Origin: Pseudomonadota bacterium
Lineage (GTDB): Bacteria; Pseudomonadota; Alphaproteobacteria; UBA8366
Length of the DNA stretch: 64,000 nucleotides
Direction: 5' to 3'
Assembly (NCBI GenBank): GCA_036339585.1
Contig: JAYZAS010000001.1
Location: 1-64,000, forward strand
Shown here: one piece after another, positions 54,295 through 63,848 of the stretch
How the letters are laid out: every line of letters begins with the position of its first letter
Numbering within the stretch: the first letter of the stretch is position 1
Notes under the pieces: generated by a model
What the model was told of the DNA's origin: nothing
Seen by the model: the letters and a program-made list of their open reading frames with translations, nothing else
Databases searched by the model: none
Position numbers and translations under genes: made by a program

Positions 54295-55782
54295 TTAACA
54301 AGCACTTTCTTCCACCCAACAAGAGTTGATATATTGTGTTCCATTGACATGGCTTTTGTTTAGGATCGTCCTACGCCCTGAAGGTTCAATAACTATAACC
54401 TCCTCATCTTTAACTGCAGGCGGGGGACAATCGATCATTTCATTCAGTGCCTCCAGCAACACCCTCCCCTGCACATGACTTGGAACGTCTATTCCAAGTA
54501 AAAATAGAATAGTTGGCAAGAGATCAACATTACCAGCGGGAATATCAATAGTTTGCTTCGATTTAAACATACTTCCGCTAGCCACCAACCAATTGTTTAG
54601 TTCTGATTTATGCAGCCCACCATGAATCCCTCCGCCTGTTGGATAAGTTGAGTCTTGGAAGGTATGCCCCACATAACCATAATCATTTTTCCTATCGTCC
54701 GCTTTCAAGATCAGACCAATGTCGGGTGCCCTACTATGATTCCACATAAGATCTGAATGCTTAAGTGTGCCATCTCCATCCCTAGTTGAAACTGGCCCAC
54801 ACCAATTCTCTCTCTGGATCCAATCTACAATGGCCCTGATAAGGTTTGGATCGCTATCGCGAACGTATAGACCACCTGCACTAGAAAGGGCCAAAGCAAC
54901 ATCTGCTCCACCTTCCAGTGTCTCATCCACGCTGAAACCGGCTGCCTTCAGCTTACAAGAAAGATTGAGTTTTTGTGAAGCGACAGTAATTTGGCCGTGA
55001 TCGGATAGTGTAATTATTTGTAAATCAGATGATGATCCTATATCACGATTTGCCAATACTTGGCCGAACAATTGATCAACACATTGAGCGGCAGCAAGAC
55101 TTTCGTCTGACCCAATACCTTTTTCATGATAACTTGTGTCTGGTTCACTTAACCAAAGAATAGCAACATCTGGCCTCAACTTTGGCTCCACATAGTCGAG
55201 ATAAACTCTTGTTGCATACGCATTCCAGTCAAGTGCCGGTATTTCATGTTTTGGGATGGGTCCGAAAGCTTTTTCAATATACTCAACCTCGCAACGCTGC
55301 CCCGGCGGCGCTAATCCGACCGTCGCTTCAGGGGCATGCAGCGCCATTCGAAAGCCACCCAATTCCTCGGCCTTATGATTAAGCATCCTTCCCCCGCCAG
55401 GGGTACCAGCACTAATTGTTGCAAAGCTTTTGTTAGCCGACTGTAGAAGTTCCCCAAGACTTGGCACCCCGAGTAATTTTCCGCCCAAACGTTTGTCACC
55501 CTCGCGCAACTGTGATTCGATACCGGTGTCAAATAACCTTCCTGGAGCCGCAACCGGATCAACAAAACGATTGCCCACAATTCCATGGCGCTCCGGGTAA
55601 CAACCAGTAATTACAGCTGTCTGGTTAACCCTTGTCTCAGTCGGAAATGTCGAATGCATTTTGGGCCAAAAAACACCTTTTTCACGGAAACGGCAAAGAT
55701 TAGGCATGAGCTGTGGCGTCACCATATCCGGGCGTAAAGCATCAAAGGTAATTATAAGAATACGTTTGTCATTGATTATCAA
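54295..55782 (-). CDS. Alkaline-phosphatase-fold phosphodiesterase/pyrophosphatase
   Basis: 495 residues of the type I phosphodiesterase/nucleotide pyrophosphatase family. ILIITFDALRPDMVTP gives the first metal Asp, HSTFPTETRVNQTAVITG the catalytic Thr nucleophile, LWLSEPDTSYHEKG and TLSDHGQITV the other metal ligands, and GGGIHGGLHKSELNNWLV the last His. No signal peptide; cytoplasmic phosphate diester or monoester hydrolysis is expected, possibly of a phosphonate. The start is TTG 55782 with GAAG upstream and overlaps the end of the CinA-like gene by 14 bases. Confidence 0.9.
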   Translation of the reverse strand: MIINDKRILIITFDALRPDMVTPQLMPNLCRFREKGVFWPKMHSTFPTETRVNQTAVITGCYPERHGIVGNRFVDPVAAPGRLFDTGIESQLREGDKRLGGKLLGVPSLGELLQSANKSFATISAGTPGGGRMLNHKAEELGGFRMALHAPEATVGLAPPGQRCEVEYIEKAFGPIPKHEIPALDWNAYATRVYLDYVEPKLRPDVAILWLSEPDTSYHEKGIGSDESLAAAQCVDQLFGQVLANRDIGSSSDLQIITLSDHGQITVASQKLNLSCKLKAAGFSVDETLEGGADVALALSSAGGLYVRDSDPNLIRAIVDWIQRENWCGPVSTRDGDGTLKHSDLMWNHSRAPDIGLILKADDRKNDYGYVGHTFQDSTYPTGGGIHGGLHKSELNNWLVASGSMFKSKQTIDIPAGNVDLLPTILFLLGIDVPSHVQGRVLLEALNEMIDCPPPAVKDEEVIVIEPSGRRTILNKSHVNGTQYINSCWVEESAC

Positions 55783-56554
55783 GTTCTTCGCCCCGAATTG
55801 GATCCCCCCCCAGATCGCTTATCATTCTGTGAACCGCTTCCTGCACATCTTGCAATTGTTGATCGTCAAAACCTCTAATAACTAACGAAAGACGGTAGTT
55901 TGCCCTAGCATAATGAGGATAGGAGCCAATATCGATGTCAGGATGTTTGTCTTGAATATCTTTTAAACCTTTAGCAATGCTGCCTTCACCCAAATTACAA
56001 AGAATGCTGCGAGAAAGTTTTTGCGCTCCCCCCTGCAGGGTAGGAATAATATTATCCAACATGGCTTGCATTATCTTTGGAACACCCGCCATCACGTAAA
56101 CATTTTCCACTTTAAAGCCCGGCGCTGTGGAGATTGGATTTCTTATCAACTCGGCGCCATCTGGTGTATTGGCCATGCTTAGGCGTGCTTCATTTATTTC
56201 TGTGCCGTTATACTTGTAGTGCTCTTCCAGCAACCGACGGGCCTCCTGATTTTGAATTAATTTTCGGCCAACAGCTTCTGAAACAGACTCCGCAGTTATA
56301 TCGTCATGGGTTGGCCCAATGCCCCCGGTAGTAAACAAATAATCAAACCGCCCACGCAATGCATTCACTGCGTCAACTATTTCTTGCTTTATGTCAGGAA
56401 CGACACGGACCTCCGCGAGTTGCACCCCTACATTATTCAATTTTTGAGCTATATGAGGCAGATTCTTATCATGGGTCTGACCCGAAAGAATCTCGTCACC
56501 GATTATCAGTAATGCTGCTTGAACTCGCTTTCTGTCAGTTTGGCTGTAGTTCAC
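55769..56554 (-). CDS. CinA-type molybdopterin-binding (MoaB/MogA-like) domain protein
   Basis: About 261 residues with the MoCF_biosynth domain of CinA: ALLIIGDEILSGQTHDKN, VVPDIKQEIVDAVNAL, LFTTGGIGPTHDDITAESV and NPISTAPGFKVENVYVMAGVP. The C-terminal amidohydrolase domain of full CinA is absent, as in eukaryote-like and many alphaproteobacterial short forms. FAD/ADP-ribose pyrophosphatase activity is known for this domain in some relatives. GTG 56554 follows AAGGAGG at five bases, better than the GTG two codons upstream. A run of eight C (plus strand, 55804-55811) lies in its 3' part. Confidence 0.88.
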   Translation of the reverse strand: MNYSQTDRKRVQAALLIIGDEILSGQTHDKNLPHIAQKLNNVGVQLAEVRVVPDIKQEIVDAVNALRGRFDYLFTTGGIGPTHDDITAESVSEAVGRKLIQNQEARRLLEEHYKYNGTEINEARLSMANTPDGAELIRNPISTAPGFKVENVYVMAGVPKIMQAMLDNIIPTLQGGAQKLSRSILCNLGEGSIAKGLKDIQDKHPDIDIGSYPHYARANYRLSLVIRGFDDQQLQDVQEAVHRMISDLGGDPIRGEELDNQ

Positions 56555-56699
56555 TTCCACCTCCTTTTACGTTGAGGACCGAGTGTACTTAAGCCAACGG
56601 CAAACGGAAATCAAAAATCCTCGCCGGAAAGGCATCTCATCAAATAATTCCGAAACAGCTAGCCCCGATAATCAATCGACAAAGAGATTACACAAGCTA

Positions 56700-57452
56700 T
56701 CACTCTGCGTATGTTGGATCCATACGGTCTAGACGTCGCAAGTGCCCCGGCCAACCTCGATCCGCAAGCTCTGTGCCTCTATTTTTGAACTGCCCATTTG
56801 TATGGTCGGAAACAGCCTCAGGGACTAGATGCAGCTCGGCTCCAGTTGACATTGCATCAACTTGTGCCTGGCAAGATTTTTCAAGCCGCATGAGGGTATA
56901 GAACGCGTCTGGAACACTTACCCCAGCAGTAAGTAAGCCATGGTTCTTTAGCATCATTGCCTTATTGTTAGGCCCTAAATCTCGTTGCAGCATCTCGCGC
57001 TCATCAAGGTTAACCGCGACCCCCTCATAATCATGATAAGATACAGATTTATGAAAATGCATCGAGTGTTGGCTCATCGGCAACAAGCCGCATTCCATGG
57101 AGGAAACAGCAATACCGGCGCGTGTATGGGTATGCATAACGGCATCAAGATCATCCCGACCCGATAAAACAGCACTGTGAATAGTGTAACCGGCAGAATT
57201 TACGCCGAGGCCGAGATGGTCCTCAAGCACGTCACCATCCAAGCTTAATTTGACCAAACTTGATGCGGTCACTTCCTCGAAATACAAACCGTAGGGATTA
57301 AGAAGAAAATTATTCGCCTCACCTGGCACCCGAGCCGAGAGATGGGTTCCAGTTAGATCTGTCATATCATAGAATTCACAAAGCCGATAAGCTGCCGCCA
57401 GATCGACTCGCATCTGCCATTCCTCGGATGATACTTTGTTTTTTAACGACAT
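56700..57452 (-). CDS. Class II aldolase/adducin family protein, copy 1
   Basis: 250 residues of the class II aldolase fold (fuculose-phosphate aldolase type). HTHTRAGIAVSSMECGLLPM carries the HxH zinc ligands, LKNHGLLTAGVSVPDA the third His, and TGTHLSARVPGEANNFLLNP the substrate phosphate region. Closely related to the next upstream gene; both end in GWPGHLRRLDRMDP. Activities of such non-phosphate relatives include decarboxylation and retro-aldol cleavage; here the substrate is not clear. GGGAGAG stands just before ATG 57452. Confidence 0.9.
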   Translation of the reverse strand: MSLKNKVSSEEWQMRVDLAAAYRLCEFYDMTDLTGTHLSARVPGEANNFLLNPYGLYFEEVTASSLVKLSLDGDVLEDHLGLGVNSAGYTIHSAVLSGRDDLDAVMHTHTRAGIAVSSMECGLLPMSQHSMHFHKSVSYHDYEGVAVNLDEREMLQRDLGPNNKAMMLKNHGLLTAGVSVPDAFYTLMRLEKSCQAQVDAMSTGAELHLVPEAVSDHTNGQFKNRGTELADRGWPGHLRRLDRMDPTYAE

Positions 57453-57474
57453 CGCTCTCTCCCTTTTATTTTAC

Positions 57475-58257
57475 TCAATTCTTGTAACTAGGGTCCATAC
57501 GATCGAGCCGACGTAAATGCCCTGGCCAACCGAGATCACCTCCAGCACTTTTCTTTTTAGCGAATAATTCTTTTGTACTTTCTTGTACCCCTCTATCTAT
57601 TTCAATCACTTTTGTACCTGCCGCCATGCCATCTATCTGCGCCTGACAAGCTCGCTCCAATTTGTAGATCAACCAAAAAGCATGGCCAATATTGAAACCG
57701 CAAGTAAGTAGCCCGTGATTTCGTAAAATAAGGGAAAGATAATTACCTAGGTCGCGCTGCAAACGTTCTCGTTCATCATGATCATGTGCTACGCCTTCGT
57801 AGTCATGGTAACCAATGTTATCTATAAAACGAGCCGAATGCTGCGACATCGGCAAAAGGCCACATTTAAGTGCAGAAACAGCTATGCCAGCTCGGGTATG
57901 AGTGTGCAAAGCGCAATTAATATCGGGACGGCCCATCATCACTGCGCTATGTATAGTAAAACCGGCTTTGTTGAGGTCGAATGGTGTTTCAGTCAAGACA
58001 TTACCGTCATAATCGACTTTGATTAGGCTAGACGCCGTAATCTCATCAAAATACATCCCGTAAGGATTGAGCAAAAATGTATTTTTCTCTCCAGGCACTC
58101 GCGCAGAAATATGTGTCCCTAACAAATCCGACATATCGTAATAGTCAACCAACCGGTAGCAGGCGGCGAGGTCGACTCGTGTCTGCCATTCTTCATCCGA
58201 TACTTGACCACGCACACTACATAAGTTGTCTGGGTGGGCGCTCGCTAAAACTGCCAT
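57475..58257 (-). CDS. Class II aldolase/adducin family protein, copy 2
   Basis: 260 residues, paralogue of copy 1 with the same layout: LGTHISARVPGEKNTFLLNP, HTHTRAGIAVSALKCGLLPM for zinc, LRNHGLLTCGFNIGHAF, and the closing GWPGHLRRLDRMDP. ATG 58257 follows GGGAGGAAAAT and is preferred to the open frame back to 58314. The 22-base gap to copy 1 indicates one transcript. The pair may form a hetero-oligomer or handle two stereoisomers. Confidence 0.9.
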   Translation of the reverse strand: MAVLASAHPDNLCSVRGQVSDEEWQTRVDLAACYRLVDYYDMSDLLGTHISARVPGEKNTFLLNPYGMYFDEITASSLIKVDYDGNVLTETPFDLNKAGFTIHSAVMMGRPDINCALHTHTRAGIAVSALKCGLLPMSQHSARFIDNIGYHDYEGVAHDHDERERLQRDLGNYLSLILRNHGLLTCGFNIGHAFWLIYKLERACQAQIDGMAAGTKVIEIDRGVQESTKELFAKKKSAGGDLGWPGHLRRLDRMDPSYKN

Positions 58258-58433
58258 ATTTTCCTCCCTAATAAATCTGAAAATCGGCTCAGACTGCCGA
58301 AAAGAAAATATCACAATTTCCTTACAAATGACCAGACACCTAATGAATTATCAGCAACTTTTATTTTACAGGTATTGTAGCAGTTGGGGGGATGCCTTAT
58401 AGCCAATCCATAAAACGGTTACAGGAGGAATAC

Positions 58434-59480
58434 ATGCGCGTTTACACAGTTTTACCGCAAGATAATCTCAGTCATGCAGCAACCGCAGCTGCGAAAGCAG
58501 AGGCTGATGGTTATGATGGACTTGCTAGCATGGAGAATCAACATGCACCATTCTTGCCTCATGCTGCTGCAATTACAACAACTTCCAAAATAAAGCTAAT
58601 GACCGGGATCGCCATTGCATTTGCACGCAGTCCAATGGTGGTAGCTGGTGAATGTTTTGACTTGCAAGCCAGCTCCGGCGGACGTTTTATTCTTGGTATT
58701 GGCAGTCAGGTTCGAGCACATAATGTGCGCCGTTTCAGCGTGCCGTGGAGCCCCCCTGTTCCCCGCATGCGAGAATATATTGAATCGCTCAGGGCAATCT
58801 GGTCCTGCTTTGAGAATGATACAGAACTGAGATATGAGGGTGAACATTATCAATTTACCCTAATGACACCTAATTTTAAGCCACCCGCTTCGAAGCAATC
58901 AATGGTTCCTATTACTATCGCAGCCGTTGGACCAGCCATGCTGCGCTTGGCGGGCCAAGTCTGCGATGGCGTTCGCCTTCATCCATTCTGTACCCGTAAA
59001 TATATCGACAACGTCGTGATGAAGGAAATTGGGACTGGAATGGCTCGGTCTGGACGTAAAAGAGAGCATTTCGAAATAGTGGGCGGCGGTTATATTGTTA
59101 CGGGACCAGATGAGGAAACAGTCGCTAAAAACCTCGAGTGGGTTCGCTATCGTGTTGCGTTTTACGGATCAACACCAAGCTATTTTCCGGTTTGGGAAAT
59201 ACATGGGCTCGAGGACCTTGGAAAAAAACTGCATCAAATGTCTCGTGAAAAATTGTGGGACAAAATGCCGAAGGAAATTGATGACGATGTTGTTCGTCTA
59301 TTTGCAGCAGTTGGAACCTATGAACACATAGCAAAACAAGTTAAAATTCGGTTTGGTGGCGCCTCCGACGCCATTTCTAGCGGTATTCGAGAAATAGATG
59401 ACCCGGGTATACCCTCCGATCTCATCAAAGATTTACAAAAAATTGAAAGCCCTTTCTCTAAATATAAAACTGCATGGTAA
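58434..59480 (+). CDS. Luciferase-like (LLM) F420- or flavin-dependent monooxygenase family protein
   Basis: 348 residues of the LLM TIM-barrel family. KAEADGYDGLASMENQHAP (about 27-45), LMTGIAIAFARSPMVVAGE, SGGRFILGIGSQVRAHNVRR, and PITIAAVGPAMLRLAGQVCDG are its typical segments; an F420 or FMNH2 cofactor cannot be told apart from sequence. AGGAGG lies five or so bases before ATG 58434; an upstream ATG at 58392 is discounted. Divergent from the two aldolase genes with about 180 bases between, suggesting common control. Confidence 0.88.
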   Translation: MRVYTVLPQDNLSHAATAAAKAEADGYDGLASMENQHAPFLPHAAAITTTSKIKLMTGIAIAFARSPMVVAGECFDLQASSGGRFILGIGSQVRAHNVRRFSVPWSPPVPRMREYIESLRAIWSCFENDTELRYEGEHYQFTLMTPNFKPPASKQSMVPITIAAVGPAMLRLAGQVCDGVRLHPFCTRKYIDNVVMKEIGTGMARSGRKREHFEIVGGGYIVTGPDEETVAKNLEWVRYRVAFYGSTPSYFPVWEIHGLEDLGKKLHQMSREKLWDKMPKEIDDDVVRLFAAVGTYEHIAKQVKIRFGGASDAISSGIREIDDPGIPSDLIKDLQKIESPFSKYKTAW

Positions 59481-59543
59481 TGGAAACTTCTATCACACGT
59501 TAGACTAAACTTGCACCACGACGTTAAAAAGATACAATTAAGT

Positions 59544-61103
59544 ATGAATAACATGAAAATAATTATCTTTTTCGTAGCAGCTTCATTATTGGCAGGTTGC
59601 CAAAGTTTTTTGTTAGGAGATCTTCCCCCACAACAAAAGCTCGAGGAAGAGAGAATCGCAAAACCTTTGCGGAGTGCATCATCTCGTGCTGTGGACAAAT
59701 CAATAGTCATCCGATCAAGAAATGATGAACCGGAAAAAAAATTTACTGGCGATGAAAAAGCCATACCTTCAGACGAAGCAGCAAACTTAGAATCGGAAGA
59801 CACTAATTTTCAACGCGACGCCCTTGACGAATTAGGGGATTTTTTCTCGCAGTTGTTTAGCAAAAAAGTGAATGATCCATCTTTGACGGTCAGCGGTGGG
59901 GTAGAGGAGGGTTCGAAGTCAAGACAATCAAACTCAGCCGACGAAAATTCTTTGGTAAGAGGGAAAGTAGAACGACGGTATTCTGCAGCGTACGGCGTTT
60001 ATTATCCTTTGGCCAAAAAAGGGCATGCTTTCGCGCAGTACGAAATGGCTTTGATGCATCTCCACGGTTATGGAGTAAATTCTGATCTTAAAAAGGCAGA
60101 AAGCTGGTTTAGAAAAGCTGCTTCGCAAGGGCATCCTGATGCTAAGACTGAATTGCGACGGCTAATTTCTGGTGAAAAAAAAGCTCCGAATAAATTAACC
60201 AGTACCGCATTAAGAAAACCCTCAGTTGAGGCTCCTTCAACCCTCGTGATCTCCTCGGGCTCAGTGAAAACGATCAAGGCTGTCGCTGAAAATAACACCG
60301 GGTCCACCTATGAAAGCACACCACAGCAGAATGAAGTCCCATCTGTCTCGTATGATCAGGAAAAAGGTCTACGGAAAAAAATTGACTGGGGCTCCGTCAC
60401 CCCCGGCAGTAATGCTATAGATAGTGAAAGTACGGATAAGAAGACCTCGCAAGGTTATGGCGATGGCGCGATACCTAACTTCAGTTCTATTCGCAGAGTG
60501 AAGCCATCAACCCCCTCATCTTCAACAAAAAAAGTCATTGACTCTGAAAATAAGATTGTGGATAGCACCAACCAGTTGGCAAAGACAAAAGATAACGGAA
60601 TATCAAAAACAAACTTTCCAAAGAAACTAACCCCGACAAAGACATCCATAAAAGAAAATGACCCAATACAGGATACTGAGTTAAATTTAGCAAAGCTAGT
60701 TCCAGAGAATGATGCCGGCGGCACTATTGTAGAGCAAGACAACGCAAGTTTCAGCCAGGGGCTACTGGCATACAAGAAGGGTGATTTCAAAACGTCTTTT
60801 AGTCATTGGTACCCGCTTGCACAAAGGGGCAATGCAGAAAGCCAGAACCGCCTTGGATTTCTGTATGAGAATGGAAAGGGAGTGAAGCTAAATTATAAAA
60901 AAGCCGTAGAATGGTACCTAAAAGCTGCAGAAAAAGGTGAACCAGCCGCTCAATTTAATCTTGGAGTAATGTATCGTAAAGGCCGAGGGGTTCAGAAAAA
61001 CGATAAGATTGCACGTAATTGGTATGAAAAAGCTGCTAAGCAGGGACACCCTATTGCTGAACGAGTGGTCGAAGTTATGAGAGCCTACAAAATTGGAGAA
61101 TAA
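59544..61103 (+). CDS. Lipoprotein with Sel1-like repeats at both ends of a disordered linker
   Basis: 519 residues. A lipoprotein signal (FFVAASLLAGC, lipid Cys at about 18) leads to a charged linker, a first Sel1 block (AAYGVYYPLAKKGHAFAQYE, LHGYGVNSDLKKAESWFRKAA; about 145-203), a Ser/Thr/Lys-rich linker to about 390, and a second Sel1 block with three repeats (GNAESQNRLGFLYENGKGV, KAVEWYLKAAEKGEPAAQFN, GRGVQKNDKIARNWYEKAA). Sel1 repeats are protein-binding solenoids; an outer-membrane or periplasmic scaffold is inferred. ATG 59544 is chosen since it begins the signal; ATG 59553 nearby is possible. Confidence 0.9.
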   Translation: MNNMKIIIFFVAASLLAGCQSFLLGDLPPQQKLEEERIAKPLRSASSRAVDKSIVIRSRNDEPEKKFTGDEKAIPSDEAANLESEDTNFQRDALDELGDFFSQLFSKKVNDPSLTVSGGVEEGSKSRQSNSADENSLVRGKVERRYSAAYGVYYPLAKKGHAFAQYEMALMHLHGYGVNSDLKKAESWFRKAASQGHPDAKTELRRLISGEKKAPNKLTSTALRKPSVEAPSTLVISSGSVKTIKAVAENNTGSTYESTPQQNEVPSVSYDQEKGLRKKIDWGSVTPGSNAIDSESTDKKTSQGYGDGAIPNFSSIRRVKPSTPSSSTKKVIDSENKIVDSTNQLAKTKDNGISKTNFPKKLTPTKTSIKENDPIQDTELNLAKLVPENDAGGTIVEQDNASFSQGLLAYKKGDFKTSFSHWYPLAQRGNAESQNRLGFLYENGKGVKLNYKKAVEWYLKAAEKGEPAAQFNLGVMYRKGRGVQKNDKIARNWYEKAAKQGHPIAERVVEVMRAYKIGE

Positions 61104-61137
61104 TCTCATTTAGCATTTCATACGTCCAAATCACACT

Positions 61138-61647
61138 TCATTCAGCTAATGTAATCATACCCTCGTCCTCAAGCAGTGGATAAAGTCCGCCCGCGTTAAG
61201 AATGCGCAGCAAGGACTTTGGAACCTCGCGCCCTCGTAAGCTTTCGCCGGTATCAACATTTCTTATCGTAAAATCTTGGAAAGAAACGTCCGCGACTTGG
61301 CCCTCTTCAAACATATCTGAGACGCCACAGCACTCCATTGCCGGAAGGCCAAAGTTAACGGAATTCCGGTAAAAAAGACCATTTATATTGTCTGCGACCA
61401 AACAACCAACTCCGAGTAATGCAAGATTCCGAGCGGCCGGCCGTGATGAACCCATACCAAAGTTTCGTTTTGCAATGATGATGTCCCCATTCTTCATCTC
61501 GTCGACCCAACCAGGCCGCATGGCATCAAAAATAAAAGGTAACTGTTCTTCCGGTGACAAATAATACGCACGGTTGGGAATTATTTGATCAGTGTTTACA
61601 TTTTCTGGGAACTTCCAGACACGTGCCCTTACGTTTAATTCATGCAT
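61138..61647 (-). CDS. LeuD-type small subunit of a hydro-lyase
   Basis: 169 residues, the short archaeal-type LeuD/DmdB family. VNTDQIIPNRAYYLSPEE, the active-site loop NFGMGSSRPAARNLAL and INGLFYRNSVNFGLPAM are standard for the swivelling domain. Alone it could be isopropylmalate isomerase, homoaconitase or 2,3-dimethylmalate dehydratase. It is co-directional with the large subunit (10 bases apart) and an isocitrate-lyase-type gene, with no leuA or leuB, which argues against leucine synthesis. Confidence 0.9.
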   Translation of the reverse strand: MHELNVRARVWKFPENVNTDQIIPNRAYYLSPEEQLPFIFDAMRPGWVDEMKNGDIIIAKRNFGMGSSRPAARNLALLGVGCLVADNINGLFYRNSVNFGLPAMECCGVSDMFEEGQVADVSFQDFTIRNVDTGESLRGREVPKSLLRILNAGGLYPLLEDEGMITLAE

Positions 61648-61656
61648 CTTCCAGCC

Positions 61657-62907
61657 CTAACTCAGGTAAGGAGTGGGATCCGCGATTGCGCCCTCAACTG
61701 CAGAGGCAGCTACCGTAGCCGAGGAACCCATATATATCTTGGCGGTAGGGTCCCCCATGCGACCCTTGAAATTTCGAGTTGACGCCGTAATGACTGTATC
61801 TCCAGCACCTACAATACCCATATGACCTCCACCACATGCACCACAGGTAGAATTAGTCACCACTGCTCCGGCATCCATCAAAATTTCGATAATGCCGGCC
61901 TTTAGAGCACGGCGGTATATGCTTTGGCTGCCGGGCGTTATAATAAAGCGAGTCCCGCGGGCGACTTTCCGACCGGCAAGTACCTGAGCAACGCTAGATA
62001 AATCATCGAATGTGCCATTTGCACAGGAACCAACAAAGCATTGATCAAGCCTAGTGCCAGCAACATCTTGCACATTCGCAGAATTGTTAACGACACTATC
62101 GGGTAGCGCCACTAACGGCCTTACTTCACTCAAATTTATTTCCCGTTTATCAAGATAATCAGCGTCAGGATCAGGCATTTGAGGCTCGAAAGGGATATTT
62201 GTCCGCCCTTTGACGTAATCAATAAGAATGTCGTCCGGTTCAAACGTGGCAAATTCTGCAGATAACTCTGCTCCCATTGTTGCCATGGTTCTACGCGCGT
62301 CAATTGGCAGGGTCCCAAGCGCCGGGCCGCCAAATTCTACGTTCTGAGATACGTGTCCACCATATTCACCAGCTATCTTGAAAAATACATCTTTCATAAA
62401 TGCATAGTGGGGAAGTTGACCGATTAATTCATACCTTATGGTTTCGCCTACACGAAACCAAGTTTCTCCTTTGCAGACTGCATAGAACATGTCCGGCGAA
62501 CCGACACCACGCGCAGCGCAGTTCAAAGCACCAGCACTACAAGTATGAGAGTCGCTACAGAGAAGAACTGCACCCGGCCTAGCATAACCATGCTCGGCCA
62601 TGAGCACATGGCAAATACCCTGATCGTATCCAATATCGTGAAAATGCTTGATGCCAAATTTCTCAACAAAGGCCCGGGCTGTAGCATGCGCCTGCGCGCT
62701 CCCCACGTGAGCCGCCGGTGCGCGATGGTCGATAACAACGACTACTTTGGAAGGATCGTCCACATGCAAAATATCACGCCAGACACTAGCCATAAAATTA
62801 TTATCAAATAAGCAAGCAATATCGACCTTTACGGTAGCAAGGTCACCAGGCTTAACCGGAACACCTCCCGCCTTCGTAAGTATTTTTTCAATAATGGTCA
62901 TTCCCAT
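61657..62907 (-). CDS. LeuC-type large subunit (aconitase superfamily)
   Basis: About 416 residues of the archaeal-type LeuC/homoaconitase/DmdA family. The [4Fe-4S] ligands are the Cys residues in FVGSCANGTFDDL and STCGACGGGHMG (two Cys), with DSHTCSAGALNCAARG earlier. It should interconvert a substituted malate and an unsaturated acid by dehydration and rehydration. ATG 62907 follows GGGAG at eight bases and is preferred over TTG 62910. Its place between LeuD and an isocitrate-lyase-type gene matches the 2,3-dimethylmalate dehydratase/lyase arrangement. Confidence 0.9.
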   Translation of the reverse strand: MGMTIIEKILTKAGGVPVKPGDLATVKVDIACLFDNNFMASVWRDILHVDDPSKVVVVIDHRAPAAHVGSAQAHATARAFVEKFGIKHFHDIGYDQGICHVLMAEHGYARPGAVLLCSDSHTCSAGALNCAARGVGSPDMFYAVCKGETWFRVGETIRYELIGQLPHYAFMKDVFFKIAGEYGGHVSQNVEFGGPALGTLPIDARRTMATMGAELSAEFATFEPDDILIDYVKGRTNIPFEPQMPDPDADYLDKREINLSEVRPLVALPDSVVNNSANVQDVAGTRLDQCFVGSCANGTFDDLSSVAQVLAGRKVARGTRFIITPGSQSIYRRALKAGIIEILMDAGAVVTNSTCGACGGGHMGIVGAGDTVITASTRNFKGRMGDPTAKIYMGSSATVAASAVEGAIADPTPYLS

Positions 62908-62921
62908 CAAAAGATCTCCCG

Positions 62922-63836
62922 TCAGACGGCTTTTTCAGGTCCGACTGCATACCTCTCTTCGAGTTCATCGAGGAATTCAACTTCCATCATACTGTTGAGT
63001 TCTTCAAAGTTGACACATAGATCTTCTCGGTCTGAAGGTTCATTTTTCTGCACCATTTCCTCGAACGCATCAAAACCATTAATCATTCCGCGTACGGCAG
63101 ATGTCGTCAGTAAACGTGGATAGGAAACTGCAGAAACACCCAAGTCCTCTAATTTTTTTGGTGGTATTAACGGTGTTGTTGACCGCGCTCTTATACCGAG
63201 TCCCATATTGACTGTTAATGGCTTATCAACATTAGCAGCAACAGTTCGAATATCCTCCTCAGATAATAATGCGTCTGCAAACAATAAGTCAGCACCAGCC
63301 TCTGCATAAAGATTTAGCCGCCGTATAGCCTCATCAAGACCTAAGGGACCTCGTGCATCAGTTCGGGCTTTGATAACGAAATCCGGATCTTTTTTGGCAT
63401 CGCAGGCTGCGTGTATCTTTTCAATCATTTCTTCAGCAGCGATAACTGATTTTCCAACCATATGACCACAACGTTTAGGCCATGTCTGATCTTCAAACAT
63501 AACTGCCGCTACTCCTGATTTCTCAAAAGCCTGCGTGACGAAGAAAACATTTACTGCGTTCCCGTAACCCGTATCTGCGTCAGCATGGAGCAATAGATTG
63601 CTACAATCAGCAATCTTACGGCAACACGAAAGGTTTTCATCTAGACCCATTAAGCCTCGATCGGGGTAGCCTAAGTGACATTCAGAAAGGCCTGCACCTG
63701 ATATTGCTCCGCTCTTGTAGCCGCGACTTTCAACCAACCGCGCACTATACCCGTCAAAAATGCCTGGCGAAATTAAAATCTCAGGCGCCTCAATGAGGTC
63801 TTTCAATAAACGGCCTTTGCTTTTTGCTTCTCTCAT
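62922..63836 (-). CDS. Isocitrate lyase/PEP mutase-superfamily C-C lyase
   Basis: 304 residues of the ICL/PEPM superfamily. SRGYKSGAISGAGLSECHLG, LLHADADTGYGNAVNVFFVT with Mg-binding Asp, VMFEDQTWPKRCGHM with the catalytic Cys loop, and VIKARTDARGPLGLDEAIRR match 2-methylisocitrate lyase and 2,3-dimethylmalate lyase; the final GADLLFADALLS strand is usual. Likely product is pyruvate plus a second acid. First gene of the three-gene unit, with 14 bases to LeuC. Its ATG follows a ten-G run after two A. Confidence 0.9.
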   Translation of the reverse strand: MREAKSKGRLLKDLIEAPEILISPGIFDGYSARLVESRGYKSGAISGAGLSECHLGYPDRGLMGLDENLSCCRKIADCSNLLLHADADTGYGNAVNVFFVTQAFEKSGVAAVMFEDQTWPKRCGHMVGKSVIAAEEMIEKIHAACDAKKDPDFVIKARTDARGPLGLDEAIRRLNLYAEAGADLLFADALLSEEDIRTVAANVDKPLTVNMGLGIRARSTTPLIPPKKLEDLGVSAVSYPRLLTTSAVRGMINGFDAFEEMVQKNEPSDREDLCVNFEELNSMMEVEFLDELEERYAVGPEKAV

Positions 63837-63838
63837 TT

Positions 63839-63848
63839 CCCCCCCCCC
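63839..63848 (-). repeat. Ten-base poly-G tract before a start codon
   Basis: On the minus strand the ATG at 63836 is preceded by AA and then G10, so the tract covers the Shine-Dalgarno position of the lyase gene. The remaining 152 bases to the window end contain no gene. Confidence 0.6.
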
